From assembly GCA_026419785.1 (NCBI GenBank), contig JAODTK010001477.1:620001-684000 (forward strand): a stretch of 64,000 nt of DNA, read 5' to 3'. The notes beneath the pieces are model-generated. The model made no database searches. It was not told the DNA's origin and was given only the letters and a program-made list of their open reading frames with translations. Positions 1-11,499 of the stretch are shown one piece after another; the first letter of the stretch is position 1; every line of letters starts with the position of its first letter. Made by a program: the position numbers and the translations under genes. Origin of the DNA: Sclerodactyla briareus (Eukaryota > Echinodermata > Holothuroidea > Dendrochirotida > Sclerodactylidae).

Positions 1-1386
1 CATAATGGTCCCACTTGGGCCTAGGGCCAGAAAGTTCGCAACACCACCAATTGGGCCACAACCCAGTAGCATTACAATTAAAATCAATTGAAACTGTGGG
101 AAGAGTTGCATTTAAAGTACGCATGACGTGATACTTCATTATGGACCCCTGCCCAAGTGCATGGGAAAATTTTCTGAAAAAGCACAAGGCATCTGTTGAC
201 ACAGTATATATGTCAGCAATGAGCATCAAATTCATAAGAGGAGAAAAATTTTGCATATAGTTCCCACAGGAATGTAAACCAGGGTCATACAACTGGGCCT
301 TGGGTCCCAATCTTGGGCAACCTGCAGGTACAAACCAATTGACCATCATATGACCAACATCAGCACTGTGCAACAAATTTGCAGGAGATACAAGATTTTG
401 CAGTCTTTTCACATGTATGGCCCTGGGTCAAAATAGGCCCCTGGAACCAAAATTTCTCAAACACCCCAATGGCCCCTAACCCAAGGACCATTACATGTAT
501 TTACAGCAATTGAACCTTGTGGAAGGAGATGCCATTTCAAGTACCATTGTGTGGAATTTCATGAAATGGGCGATAGGGCCCAATGGTACCTTGGACCAAA
601 ATTCCTGAACACCTCAAAGGTATAGCTGTCAGACCATCATTTGACTGAATGTCAGCACTGGTCACCAAAATTTGTTAAGAGAGAAGCATTTTGCAAAATT
701 CGCACATGATGGGCCCAGGGCCCACACTGGGCCTTAGGACCCAAATCCCTGAGCACCCTAAAGCTATGGCTATTGAACCACCATCATGGCTGAAAATCCA
801 GCATTTTTTGTGCAACAAATTTGTGGGAGGTACAATATGTTTCGGTATTTCATATAATTGGCCCAAGGGCCCAACTGGGCCAGAGCCCCAATTCCTGAAC
901 ACCCTAATGATGGCCCTCTACCCAAGACCATTACGTGTAACTTTTGAGAACATCAAATGGATTTTGTGGGAGGATATGCACTTCAAGTACTAGTGTGTGA
1001 AATTTCCTAAAATGGGCCCTTGGCCTGAGTGGGGGCCTTGGACCAAAATTCCTGAACAACCCCGATGGTACGGTGTTAGCCCATCACTAGACTGAACATC
1101 AGCACTGTACATAAAAATTTGTAGGAGGAGATACTTTTGAAATTTTACAACCACAATGGCTTAAATTGCCCCTTTAATGGCCTTTTACCTTGACCTCACA
1201 AGGTCACAACATGTCCCATGGGTCAAGACCAATGTGTCCACGTTCGGTGCATCCATCACAGAAATAATTTTTTGATGCCAAAAGGCAATTGTTCAACACA
1301 CTGGATAGATGGATAGATAGATGATAGAAGATTAGATCGAGTGACATGCAGATTCCAATAGCTCAAACCATAGCTGGTTTGCGGCT
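1..1386 (+). mobile_element. Composite tandem-core element, copy A (left end outside window)
   Basis: Non-autonomous element made of three parts. The core (1-1180) is a diverged tandem array of roughly 150-bp subunits in ~300-bp pairs, recognisable by repeated GGGCCC blocks and by the phrase CATCAGCACTGTGCAACAAA at about 360, 640, 800 and 1100. A TTGACCT/AGGTCA segment (1185-1215) follows, then a GATA microsatellite (1306-1325), then a terminal hairpin (1360-1386, stem AAACCA/TGGTTT). Copies B and C and the reversed element at 43.6 kb share this order. The architecture matches the pearl elements of bivalves and the Helentron-associated (HINE) elements. Membership in that group is inference. 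No protein is encoded; apparent ORFs inside are array artefacts. Confidence 0.7.
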
Positions 1387-3103
1387 AATCTTATATGACA
1401 GGGGGTACATTTGCCAGTATAAAATATTTCACCTGAAGTGAGACTCTGCCATCTTGTGTTTGGAGAGAAGAGCAGTATTTTTTTCCCCTGCAGGATCAGT
1501 AATTGGACTGTTACTTTTTTTGCCAAGAGAGAGAGATGAAGATAACGTTTGCCCAAGGTTTTTTGAAAAGTAACTATCACTTATTTCTATGGCCTTTCAG
1601 TTCAGTGTATAATAAGCTTTATGGATTTTGCATAATTGATAATGTCTCAAAATACTAGCACATGAAAGAAAAAAATGTCCTATACCTAAATTATTTTGTA
1701 TTTTTAAATAGTATGCATTACATAATCTGAATTAGAACCATTTCCACACCACATCATTTCCCCGATGATGAGAAACACTTCTGTTCTTTACTGGTCTCAC
1801 AAACATATATCCTGGTCATACTGATGACAGCAATATATGCAAACAGAGGTAAATGCCTACTAGAAGGGGATTCCATTGTCTGTATGTAGATCATGAATTC
1901 AGCAGGGTTATAAGTTGAAGCGAAAACATGTATCTGTTTTTACCTGGTCTAGGAGTAAACAGAGTGACCAGTTGAAGATGAATATAAAATATATTCAGAA
2001 TTCAGGGATTGGTACCTAGGGGGTGGCAAGTGTGGATGCACAGGGCGTGGTGATTCATAATGATTTTGGGACGAACATCACTTGCTTTGAATTCTTCCTG
2101 TCAGGGAGTACAGGTAGCCGGACTGCACTCAGTCCCATTTTAGGACCCGGGGCTTCAATCCCTCGGGAGCTAAGCCATTTCATGCATTCTAGGGACACAT
2201 TCATGAATCTTTGTTGCAACTATGGCAAGTGACTTTTTGTACGAACATGGCATAAATGATATCATCCAGTACAGATTAGAGCATTATGAGGGAGAGGGTA
2301 GCTAGCATGAGATATTGACCTTGCTCAGGTGTTGGGGAGAGGGCTAAGTCACCTATTTGGGGACAAGAAGAAGCCCCCGGGGGCCAACAGCATTCCCTGT
2401 ATTCTAGGACCAGGAACTTACAATTACAAAAATTTTACATAGCAGTCAGTATAAAGTTAATGGTTTAGCTGAATGAAGATCCAATGTAACAATGCCATCA
2501 CTCACGACAACAGTGCTAGCTCACTCAAACGTTACAACAAAGGCAATAGGAGACAACCATTTTCATTACCTGTGTGTGTAATAATGTCCTGTACAAACTC
2601 CTCACTGACGCTCTGTCGAGAGAGGCACAGGATCCATTTGATGCATTTTACAACAAAAAAAATCCACCCATCATCCCCCCTGAAACCAGGAAAAGCTAAG
2701 AGTCTTCATGCTCCTTGACTGATCCTGACTTGATTAAGCTGAGCATTGTTAAGTTCACATGCTTACAAGATCAACAATAGGGATGCATGTATAACTCATT
2801 ATGGGGAACTCAACGCAATATTAACTTCCTCCCTTCCATGTGAGGTCTTTTGAGGCATGCCAGATTTCAGCCTGATCTGAAACCATGGCCCGTCTGGACT
2901 TATCTTGTTAACGATATTTTTCAGACTTTGACCTCTCTTACCCTCAATGACCTTCGACTGACCCCAAAAGGGATCATGTATTCATCATGGAGACCCCATA
3001 CCAAGTATGAGCTCCCATTCAGGTGGGGTTCAAGTTACTCGTGGAACAAGCTAAAATTCACAATTGGGTTTTCCAATTTTCCCAAAATTACCCTGTTACA
3101 TGA
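1387..3103. other. No gene recognised
   Basis: Mixed-composition DNA between two composite elements. Short open frames exist (for example 2023-2232 and 2473-2718), but none has convincing splice sites or a recognisable domain. I see no RNA gene here. Confidence 0.5.
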
Positions 3104-4704
3104 AAACTAGAGCAACGGATGGTTGCTGTAGCTATAAAAGGGCCCAGATGAAACAAGCGAAATTCCAATTAGAGATAAATGTTAAGATCATGAGGTCAGG
3201 ACGGCAGTTGAAACGATGGCCTATTATTGTGTCTTACGACTTTGGACATGACTTCATATGGCCAAGATGTATTAGCAAGTAGCCAGCAAATAAATATCAA
3301 AAAATGGGCCAGAGGGCCACAGGTGACACTGGGCTTGGGTCCTGAATCCCTGGCACCATGAAGGTACAGCTATTAGACCACCATTAGACGAGACATCACA
3401 CTGTGCAACAGAACTGTGTAGGAGAATTAGCATTTTGCAGTTTCCATATAGCAAAGTCAAAATGGGTTTAGATGAGAGCCACTGTAGACAATGGCGCCCA
3501 GTTTTGATTTAAAGAGTTGATACAGGGGAGTTTTTTCTTATGTAATGTCTAACAAGTATAGATCTCGGGTATAGGAAATACCTGTAGCAGTCTTTATTGT
3601 GGTTATCCTGTTATACTCAAAGTACCCGGTCTGTTTTGTTGGTGAAGTCTGGGTGCCACCAGAGGACTGCGAAAAGTAATGATAGTGCTTCCCCATTCCA
3701 AATCCTGCGGAATTTTGGAAAAATGCTTGAATCCTTGCAGTAGTTCAACAGAAATCTGGCCGCTCGTGTTGTATGCTTCCGATTGCAGATATCAATGTTG
3801 GAATTTGTAAGGTGGGTCACAAAATAGCAGCAGAACAATATTCAAGACGCGGTCTAACCAGTGCTTTATAGGCGATGGACTTAGTTCAGGAACTGGCGTT
3901 GTAAAATGTTCCTTTTAGAGGAACCCAGCAATTTATGGCTTCAGAGGTAATCTGGGTTAGTTGCCGAGGACCATTTCATGTCGTTGCTCAGTTCAAACAC
4001 CTAGTAAGATGATTGAACTACTTCTTGTGATACAGAATTCCCATATTGTAATATGATTGCAAAGGGTGGCTTCTGTGTGTGACCTTCATAGCATAAGCAT
4101 TTGGAGGAGTAAAAGACAGCTGCCATCTTGCTCCTTTTAACTTAAGCATCAAGGTCTTTCTGGGGAATATTGAATCTTCTTCATTGTTAATTTGACGATA
4201 CAGGAATACAGTCATCCGGCAAGATAGTCTAACTTAGAGTTGATTACAGATGGTAGGTGTTAGACCATCATTAGACTCATGTCAGCACTGTTGCAAAAAA
4301 AATTTGTAAGAAGAGAAGCACTTTGTGTAATTCCAATTGTATGTTGGCACTAGGGACACACGTGGGCCTTGGGACCCCTAACTTCCTGGCACCATGAAGA
4401 TTATTGGAATTGGACCACCATTATGACTGAACATCAGCATTGTGCAACAAAAATTGTAGGAGGTACAAGATTCTGCGGATTCATATCAGGGCCCTAGGGC
4501 CAAAACGGGGCCTTGAGCACAAATCCCAAACACCCACAATGGCCTCTATCAAGACCGTTACATGTAAAGTTTGATCGATCGATTCGAGCGACAGACAGGC
4601 AGAACAGACAGACAGGACAGACAGACAGCCAGGACAGACAGGCAGGACATAGATAGAGTGCCATGCAGATTCCAATAGCTCACCAGCATAGCGGGTTTGA
4701 AGCT
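3104..4704 (+). mobile_element. Composite tandem-core element, copy B, interrupted
   Basis: The left end begins at ACTAG followed by a small hairpin (AGCAAC at 3111-3116, GTTGCT at 3122-3127). A left flank (3128-3290) matches that of copy C at 4944-5110. One core unit lies at 3300-3460. Between about 3470 and 4245 the sequence does not resemble the core, so it is probably an insertion or rearrangement. The core resumes at 4250-4560. A CAGA-type microsatellite and the right hairpin (4677-4704, AGCT at both ends) close the element. The microsatellite differs from the GATA type of A and C, so that segment turns over independently of the rest. Confidence 0.6.
4562..4656 (+). repeat. CAGA/GATC microsatellite inside composite element B
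   Basis: Imperfect array of GATC then CAGA/CAGG tetranucleotides, ending in GATAGAG. It sits exactly where copies A and C carry GATA repeats, immediately before the conserved phrase CATGCAGATTCCAATAGCTC. Confidence 0.8.
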
Positions 4705-4921
4705 ACAGTGGATTGCAGTATCCTCTAAAATATGTATTACAAACCAAATGTCAACTTGATTGGGCCAGGATTTGAGACTTACTATTGAAGACTCCAAGTA
4801 ACCAATTATGGCATCATTCATTAAAGGTGTAGTAGAGTGATGTAACAATCGAGCGTCACACACATACTGTACCCATACACCGTCGTGACTGCGTTGTCCT
4901 CTGACCGTCTTCAAGAATTTG

Positions 4922-6584
4922 AACTAGAAGCACCAATGGTGCTGTAGCTCAAACCGAACAACTGTACCAAGAAGAATGTACAATTATGTGATAAATGTTA
5001 AAGATCATGAGGGCCAGGAGGGGGGCAGTTTGAAACAATGGCTATTTATGCCCTTTTACAAGTTTGAACATTGATTTTCATATGCCCAAGAGTCTGTCGC
5101 ACTGTAGCGTCAATAAATATTCCACATAAGGACCCACAGGACACTGGTGCCTGGGTCCTAAATCCCTGGGCACCCTGAAGGTACAGCTATCGGACCACCA
5201 TTATGACCGAACAACAGCACTATGCAAACAGAATTGTAGGAGACACGAGACGCAGTATTCCCATTATTAGGCATAGGGGGTCACAAATTCCCAACACATC
5301 CAATGGCCATGTACAAGGACCATTACATGTAAGTTGAAAGAAATCATTGAAGTGGTGGGGAGGAGATGCATTTCAGGTATCATTGGGTGAAATTTCACGA
5401 AAATCACGCCCCTGTAGGACCTGGACCAAATAATCCCGGAACACCAAAGGTACAGCGGTCAGACCTTCCATTATGACAATGTCCGCACTGTGCAACAAAT
5501 TGTTAAGAGGAGGAACATTTTGACATAATTCCACATGATGGGCCTAGGGGCCCACACTGGGCCTTGGGACCTGAAATTCCTGGGCAACCATAAATATGGC
5601 CATTTGACCACCATTAGACTTGAACATGATGAGGACTGTGACAACAAAATTTGTAGGGAGAAACCAAATTTCGCAGTACTCATATGATGGGCCCTAGGCC
5701 CAAATGGCCTCGAGCACCTCCATTGGCCCTCTATCCAAGGACCTAACATGTAACTTGGACAACATCATAATCTTTGTGGGAGGAGAGAGGCATTCAAAGT
5801 ACCATTGTGTGAAAATTTCATAAAAAGGGCCCATGGGCCAAGTGGGAACCTTAGACCAAAAATTCATGAACACCCCAAAATGTAGGAGATAAACTACATT
5901 ATGACAGAATGTCAGCACGGTGCAACAAATTTGGTAGCGGAGAGCATTTGCGTAATTCCATTGAGCCCCAGGGCCCACACTGGGACTTTGTTGACCCAAA
6001 TCCCTGGGCGCCCTGGAGGTACAGATATTAGACCACCATATGAATGAACATCAGCACTGTGAAACAAAATTGTAGGAGATTTTACAACCCCCCCCACCAA
6101 AAAAACAAGATTTTGGGTATTCCATAATGGGCCAAGGGCCCAAACTGCGCCTCGAGTCCCAAAAATTCCCGAACACCCCCTAGGCCCTCCCACCCAAGGA
6201 CCATACAACATGTAACTTTGGAGAGCATCAATTGAATATTGTGGGAGGAAGCATTCCAAGTATATTGTGTAATATTTCAAAACAAAATGGACCTCGGGCC
6301 CAAAGGGACCTGGACCAAAAATTCCCTGAACCCGCGAGGTACGCATGTGAGACCATCATTATGACCAACATCAGCACTTTGCACAGAAATTTGTAGGAAG
6401 AGATACAGTTTGAAAATTCACACATAATGAATGGCCTATAGTACCCCTTTAATGACCTTGACCTTGACCTTCCCAAGTCAAAACAGGTCCCTTGGGTCAA
6501 TAAAAGTGTGTCAAGTTGGTTGACATCATCACAGAATGACTTTTTGGGGGTCAAAAAAGCAATTTTTATACACTGGATAGATAG

Positions 6585-6617
<33 letters not shown>

Positions 6618-6685
6618 GTAGATAGGATAGATAGATAGAGTGAATGCGATCCAATAGCTTCAACCAGCATTGAGTTTAAAAAATG
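4922..6685 (+). mobile_element. Composite tandem-core element, copy C (most complete)
   Basis: Starts at ACTAGAAGCA. The left hairpin is AGCACC (4929-4934) with GGTGCT (4938-4943), the same position as in copy B but with a paired base change in the stem. The left flank runs to ~5115. The core holds about ten subunits (5115-6420) carrying GGGCCC blocks and the CATCAGCACTGTG phrase. Then come a TTGACCTTGACCTT segment (6455-6480), a GATA microsatellite (6576-6640) and a degenerate right hairpin (6656-6679). Total length is about 1.76 kb. There is no coding capacity: frames of 90-144 codons on the minus strand come from the repeated core. Confidence 0.7.
6570..6641 (+). repeat. GATA microsatellite
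   Basis: About sixteen GATA units with a few interruptions, lying between the TTGACCT segment and the right hairpin of copy C. Confidence 0.9.
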
Positions 6686-6689
6686 ATCG

Positions 6690-7384
6690 ACGGGACACAT
6701 ACTAAATTTTGATGAGAAATACACAGCGAATGAGGAGATACCAATACATAATTAACACGATATGCCCTCGGGCTGAGTATACCAGCTGCATCACAACTAT
6801 CCCACAATGCACGCAACATACTATTGCGAAAATGCTAATGAATACGAACATTTACATTTGTAGTTAGTGCATTTGCTTAGTTGTGTGTGGATAGTTGGGT
6901 ACCGGATAAAATATATCAGTTATGAGTTAGCCTAAGAGGGTGACATTGTGTGCCAAGTGTCCTTTTTAGTTGATGTAGTTGTTTGTGGGATATACAGGCT
7001 GTACGGATCGGTCATAATTTACTTTCACACCACTCTCCTGTACCATTTGAACGTGCATTCTGCAGGGGTGTTTTTTTTCCATTGTGAACGCTTTCTAGAG
7101 AACTGACAAATTATCTAGGCGTTCTATGGGACTATGGGGGGGACCAGTCGGAGAAGAGTTTTTGTAAGGTCGAAGCGACGAGACTAACGACCTTATCCAT
7201 GAAGTACACACAGGGTCTACAAAACTGGGCCCCCCCCCCCCACGGGACTGCCGGTGGACAAAGGATGACCAGGGTGCTAAAGACTGCACGAGAGTTGAAA
7301 AGACTGCTGGCCGACGATCGATCGAGCATGTAGTATGATGGTTGCCCGGTCCTCGGAGTCTGAATCGATACGGTGACAGCACGA
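6690..7384. other. No gene recognised
   Basis: AT-rich start, then more GC-rich DNA with a C11 tract near 7221. Overlapping minus-strand frames at 7095-7391 are proline/serine-rich only because of the C-tract; no domain is seen. Confidence 0.5.
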
Positions 7385-7780
7385 TAGTCATACGGGTTCT
7401 ATATCATAAGGGTTCATGTCATAAGGGTCAGTATTCAACAGGTTCGATATTCATAAGGTTCGTTATCATAATGAGCAAAGATGTTCATTGGTTCATAAGG
7501 TCCTATCATAATGGCGAAAACGGTTCGGTATCTCATAAAGCAAAAGGTTCGTGATTCATTAATATGAAAAAAGGTTCTATTTATAAGGGGATAAAAGGTT
7601 GAATTCCTATGGACACAAAGTCCGATATTCAATTAGGAAAGTTCGCTATTCAGAATAGGAAAAAAAGGTTTGATATGATAATAGAAAAAATGGTCAATGT
7701 CACAATGGAAAAAAGGTCTGTAATTATAATCGACAAGAGGTTTGAAATCCCATAATGGGACAAATCCATAATAAAGCAAG
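7385..7780 (+). repeat. Decayed ~26-bp minisatellite (AAAAGGTTCGATATTCATAA)
   Basis: About fourteen diverged units built on AGGTTCG followed by an ATAT/ATTCATAA segment and an A-rich linker. Unit lengths vary from about 22 to 30 bp. Divergence increases to the right, where units read AAAAAGGTTTGATATGATAA and similar. Non-coding. Confidence 0.75.
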
Positions 7781-10279
7781 ACAGGCGTCTTCAAGAGCTT
7801 GCCTGGGGGGGGGGGGGGGGGGTGTCGTAACCTGAAGGGACGTGGGCCCTATCTATTACATCACTCTCCTACTAGTAAAATAAGTACAATTTATGGGCCT
7901 AGACACTGCTGTACAAAAGTGCGGCATACGATGAAATATAGGCTCGAAATACAAAGAGAGACCCACCTTCACACGCGGAAAAAATGCGACCATTCAACGT
8001 AGCAGCAGCCGATTCGTGTATGGAGTACAGCTACTCGGTCGTCGTGCAAAGCTCATGAAATTCTAAACTGTACTATATATAATCAGTCAGTGGAGGGATA
8101 TCACGTTGGGAGCGGGGTTCACACAACCTAGGTGTACGGTTCGTACAGTGTATGGAATCCCCCCCCCCCCCTCTTTCCATGTTAGTCGTTGGTTCTTTGT
8201 AAACTATATGTCCAGACAAGGTCTTGTCTATGAAGTGTATGAGCTTAGTTCAGGAATACCCATTGCGTCCGAATGTGTGGTATCGGGGTTGAGTGGACAT
8301 CTGATTAGATTCAACAAGGGCAGCCAATCATGAGAGGGATGTTGGTGGGGTGGACACCATCCCCGCCCAATATTAGAACCTACGGCATTCCGTCGTTGAG
8401 AGTGAAAAAAGTATATTGTTCACTCGTGGACATGGATCCCCTATAGTACCTTCACACAGCACACTACGCCCCCTCAATATTTCAGCTACGGTCCAGCTTT
8501 CTAATTGCATGCTGGGAAATAACGTAGTTTACTTACAGCGTGAATGACCAGCAATTGTATGAGAAATCCCCAAAGTGGTTGGATAGTGAAATCATCGCGC
8601 ACACTAGTGGTGATTTAATTGAAACAACATTTTACCTGGCAACTCATGAACACAAAATCCTGTTCCTTTAAAACTTGGAGTGGCCCCTGTACGCCTTCAA
8701 TTCGAAGGGCACCCAACACGCAACGTGTGTTCCTTTTTTATGCAAAAAAAAAATTAGTAAATGCGCCACCAAAACATGGGATCGACGAATTGGGGCAGAA
8801 TCACCCCAATTCACCGGTCCGCGTACAGACACAGCAGGATGAACAGGATCGTCCAATGAGTGCCCGAAGGAGGGGAGGCTCGTATCCGTATGTCATATTT
8901 CAAAATACAGAGCTCCGTCTATATCTGGGTCAGTATCCTCATTACAGGAGACTTGTGGGAGGCGGGGGGGGGGGGGGGGGACCAATATCTGTAGAAAAAG
9001 TATAAGGTTCACTTGCGGGATCCCCTATCTACCTCTACACAGCACACTTGGTTCGTAGCATGAAGTAATTTCAAATTTGTTGTATATTGTGTATTTCTTG
9101 CAGACCGGCGAATTTATACGCGACATGGGGAGAACCGGGAAGTAAACTGAAGTGTTTAAGGAGCGCCTCCAATCCAGACAAGTTTCAATCTTGGGAAAAC
9201 CAAAACAGTGGCTTAGACGGGGGGGGAAAACTATGCTGTTAGTTTACCGCACGCAGTCTTGTATGGATTAATGGAGAGTGTTAACGAGCACATGCAGACT
9301 GTCTCATGTCGAATACATGGATTGCCTGGGTTGGGGGATTGAACGGAGCGAGAATAAATGAAGGAGGTTGCGGCAAGTGTATGCATACCGTGGTTCACAC
9401 CTGATGTGATTTTGACCGCACCCATAACCAACCTTGGTGGCAGAATACAATACCCTTCCTTCATACTAGCTCTGTACTCGTATAGTTATGAATATTGGAA
9501 GAGATCTCTAGAACCCCCCAACGAGCGCACCGGTGTTTGCGCCATTATCAACACGCGCAGATTATACAGGAACCATCGGCCCAATTTTGAAACCTTCGGT
9601 AGCTAGTAAGCGTCAATATGGAGCAGCGAGGAGAGCGGGCTCTCGAAACACGGAATCTCCAATTGAGAGTCACTGACAGGCGGAGAATCTGGGGCGCACT
9701 GGCGCAGATGATGTACTACGCATTAGCTTTTTGGTCACCTTCGACAACACCATCCACACCCAAAACCAAAAATACGGGAACGGTATAGGCGATGTTTCGT
9801 CAATTATATTTACATGAACACTGCCTCATTCTTATCATTGATTAATAATTTGAGTAATTTCCGACTTATGTAGCCTCACATGATTGACGTCACGATACCC
9901 GTTGAAGGACAACCGCAGGAGGAACTAGAAAATGTTGGGGCGGGTAAACCGCCAGACCGTATATATCCCCGCATCTCTTATTAAGAAATTTGGGGGTGAC
10001 ATGAAACCGGCCAATACGTAGAAAGAAGACATCTATAGACTTGTGAGCGACAACGGGACAGGTAATGGGTCATTCAAAGAATGATACAGAAGGAGGCCAA
10101 CCTATGGACAGGATATTGCAAGCCCCAACAATCAGTTTTCATCCATGGTCAATCAATTTCTACTCAAGAAGAATTTCTTGTGTGATTCTTCCCTACCTCC
10201 TCATCTACTGATCAAACAGTACTATTTGAATATGAAAATATTATTATACAAACATCCACAGGTCTCATAAATTGATATA
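7781..10279. other. G/C-tract-rich DNA, no gene recognised
   Basis: Contains an 18-base G run (7805-7822), a C run near 8159-8172 and a 17-base G run (8964-8980). The frames that span them encode polyglycine or polyproline and are not credible genes. A short direct repeat (8404-8475 and 8985-9055) is listed separately. Confidence 0.5.
8404..9055 (+). repeat. Pair of ~70-bp direct repeats
   Basis: The two copies (about 8404-8475 and 8985-9055) share AAAAAGTATA, a GTTCACT segment, GGATCCCCTAT and CACACAGCACAC in the same order, with small indels. They are probably fragments of one dispersed repeat. Confidence 0.6.
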
Positions 10280-10284
10280 CAGGG

Positions 10285-10510
10285 TTTCCATATGTAAAGG
10301 GGACACCCAAAAGATTATTATTAAAGTTAAATCAACCCCCCACACAAGCTTTTTAATTGGTTTTTGGAATTGATCTGGAATATTTTGACAGTTCTGACAG
10401 GGATACAAACAAATTCTTCATTTAATGGTATTACGTTTCATGTTTAGGGCCAGAAAGAAGCATTTTTCATGGTTCATATGTAAAGGGAGTTGGACACCCA
10501 AGTGATTTTG
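10285..10510 (+). repeat. Short direct repeat, CATATGTAAAGGG module
   Basis: CATATGTAAAGGGG-ACACCCAA at 10289-10310 recurs as CATATGTAAAGGGAG...ACACCCAA at 10477-10502. Surrounding DNA (10280-11055) is AT-rich with no recognised gene. Confidence 0.5.
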
Positions 10511-11059
10511 CTAGATTCAGAAAAATTAGGAGAGTAGTTAACCAAATCTGTGTGTTTCTAATAAATCATGAATAAAGATATAATTTCAGGAACCATTCTG
10601 AACAAATCTTTTTAAGAATTGTTAGTTTCTTGACTTTTTCATTTCAAACAGTCAATTTATGAGGAACAGCCAAATCCACTGGCAATATTTATTAAAATCT
10701 ATTTTTCCCATCTTAGCATTTTGATTTGGTTGCTTTTCGAACTTGCCGCCATCATTTGTATTGTCACATGGTCTCCGGAAAATGAATACAAACAAGGGAT
10801 TTACTTTCCTGTTCGTTTAACAACTAATATAAAGGGTTTCTGTTTGGTAAGCCATTGGGGGGGAATCAACCGAACATTTACATAGTGACAATATTCTTGG
10901 ATCATGATTGTGTGATTCCAATTAAATTGTTTATTACCTACAAGGGAGAGCTGGTAAAGTTTACTTCAGGTCAATTAAATGCAGCAATAGAGATACATAA
11001 AAAGATAGGTGACGGTCATAGAACTCAAGAGTTCTTAATGTACTGTCTGTCATTGTATG

Positions 11060-11425
11060 ACCACCCCCTATAACCCAGGACCAGGGTGAGTCATGCAAAG
11101 GTGGTCAGGCAAATATTGTACATTGACACCCCCTCAGTTTACTTAAATGACTTACAATTCCTTGAAAAGACCCCACCCAGTAGGCCACTTGTCCTATTAT
11201 TTTCCACATAATCAGAGACCCAAAATGACGCACCCCAGAGTCAGCTTTTTTGTAACTTACTATTTATTGAAAGTGTCCCGTATGTGAGTCACTTTGAATT
11301 TGACATGACCCACCGTGAAACGCCATGTCCGGGGTAATTGGGGGGTGCGTCTTACAGTTACAATGCATAAGGGGTGCACAATTTTACCGAGTATCATTCT
11401 GAGAATATCCTGATATTGATAGGAC
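11060..11425 (+). repeat. Dispersed CACCCC/GGGGTGCGTC repeat, copy 1
   Basis: Shares an ordered series of blocks with 46630-46985: a CACCCCCTATA start, ACAATTCCTTG, a TGACGCACCCCAGAGTC-like block, TGTGAGTCACTT, and a GGGGTGCGTC end. Ends resemble each other in inverted orientation, so a MITE-like element is possible. The minus-strand frame at 11260-11505 lies inside it and is not credible. Confidence 0.6.
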
Positions 11426-11499
11426 ATAAATTGATATTCCACTCTGATGAACAGGAATGTGACTAATAGTGAAAACGACCTGTTTACCAAATATGGAAT

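Noticed and set aside
5471..6554. Minus-strand frames of 92-144 codons
   Set aside because: They lie inside the tandem core of composite element C and repeat the same GGCCC-derived words.
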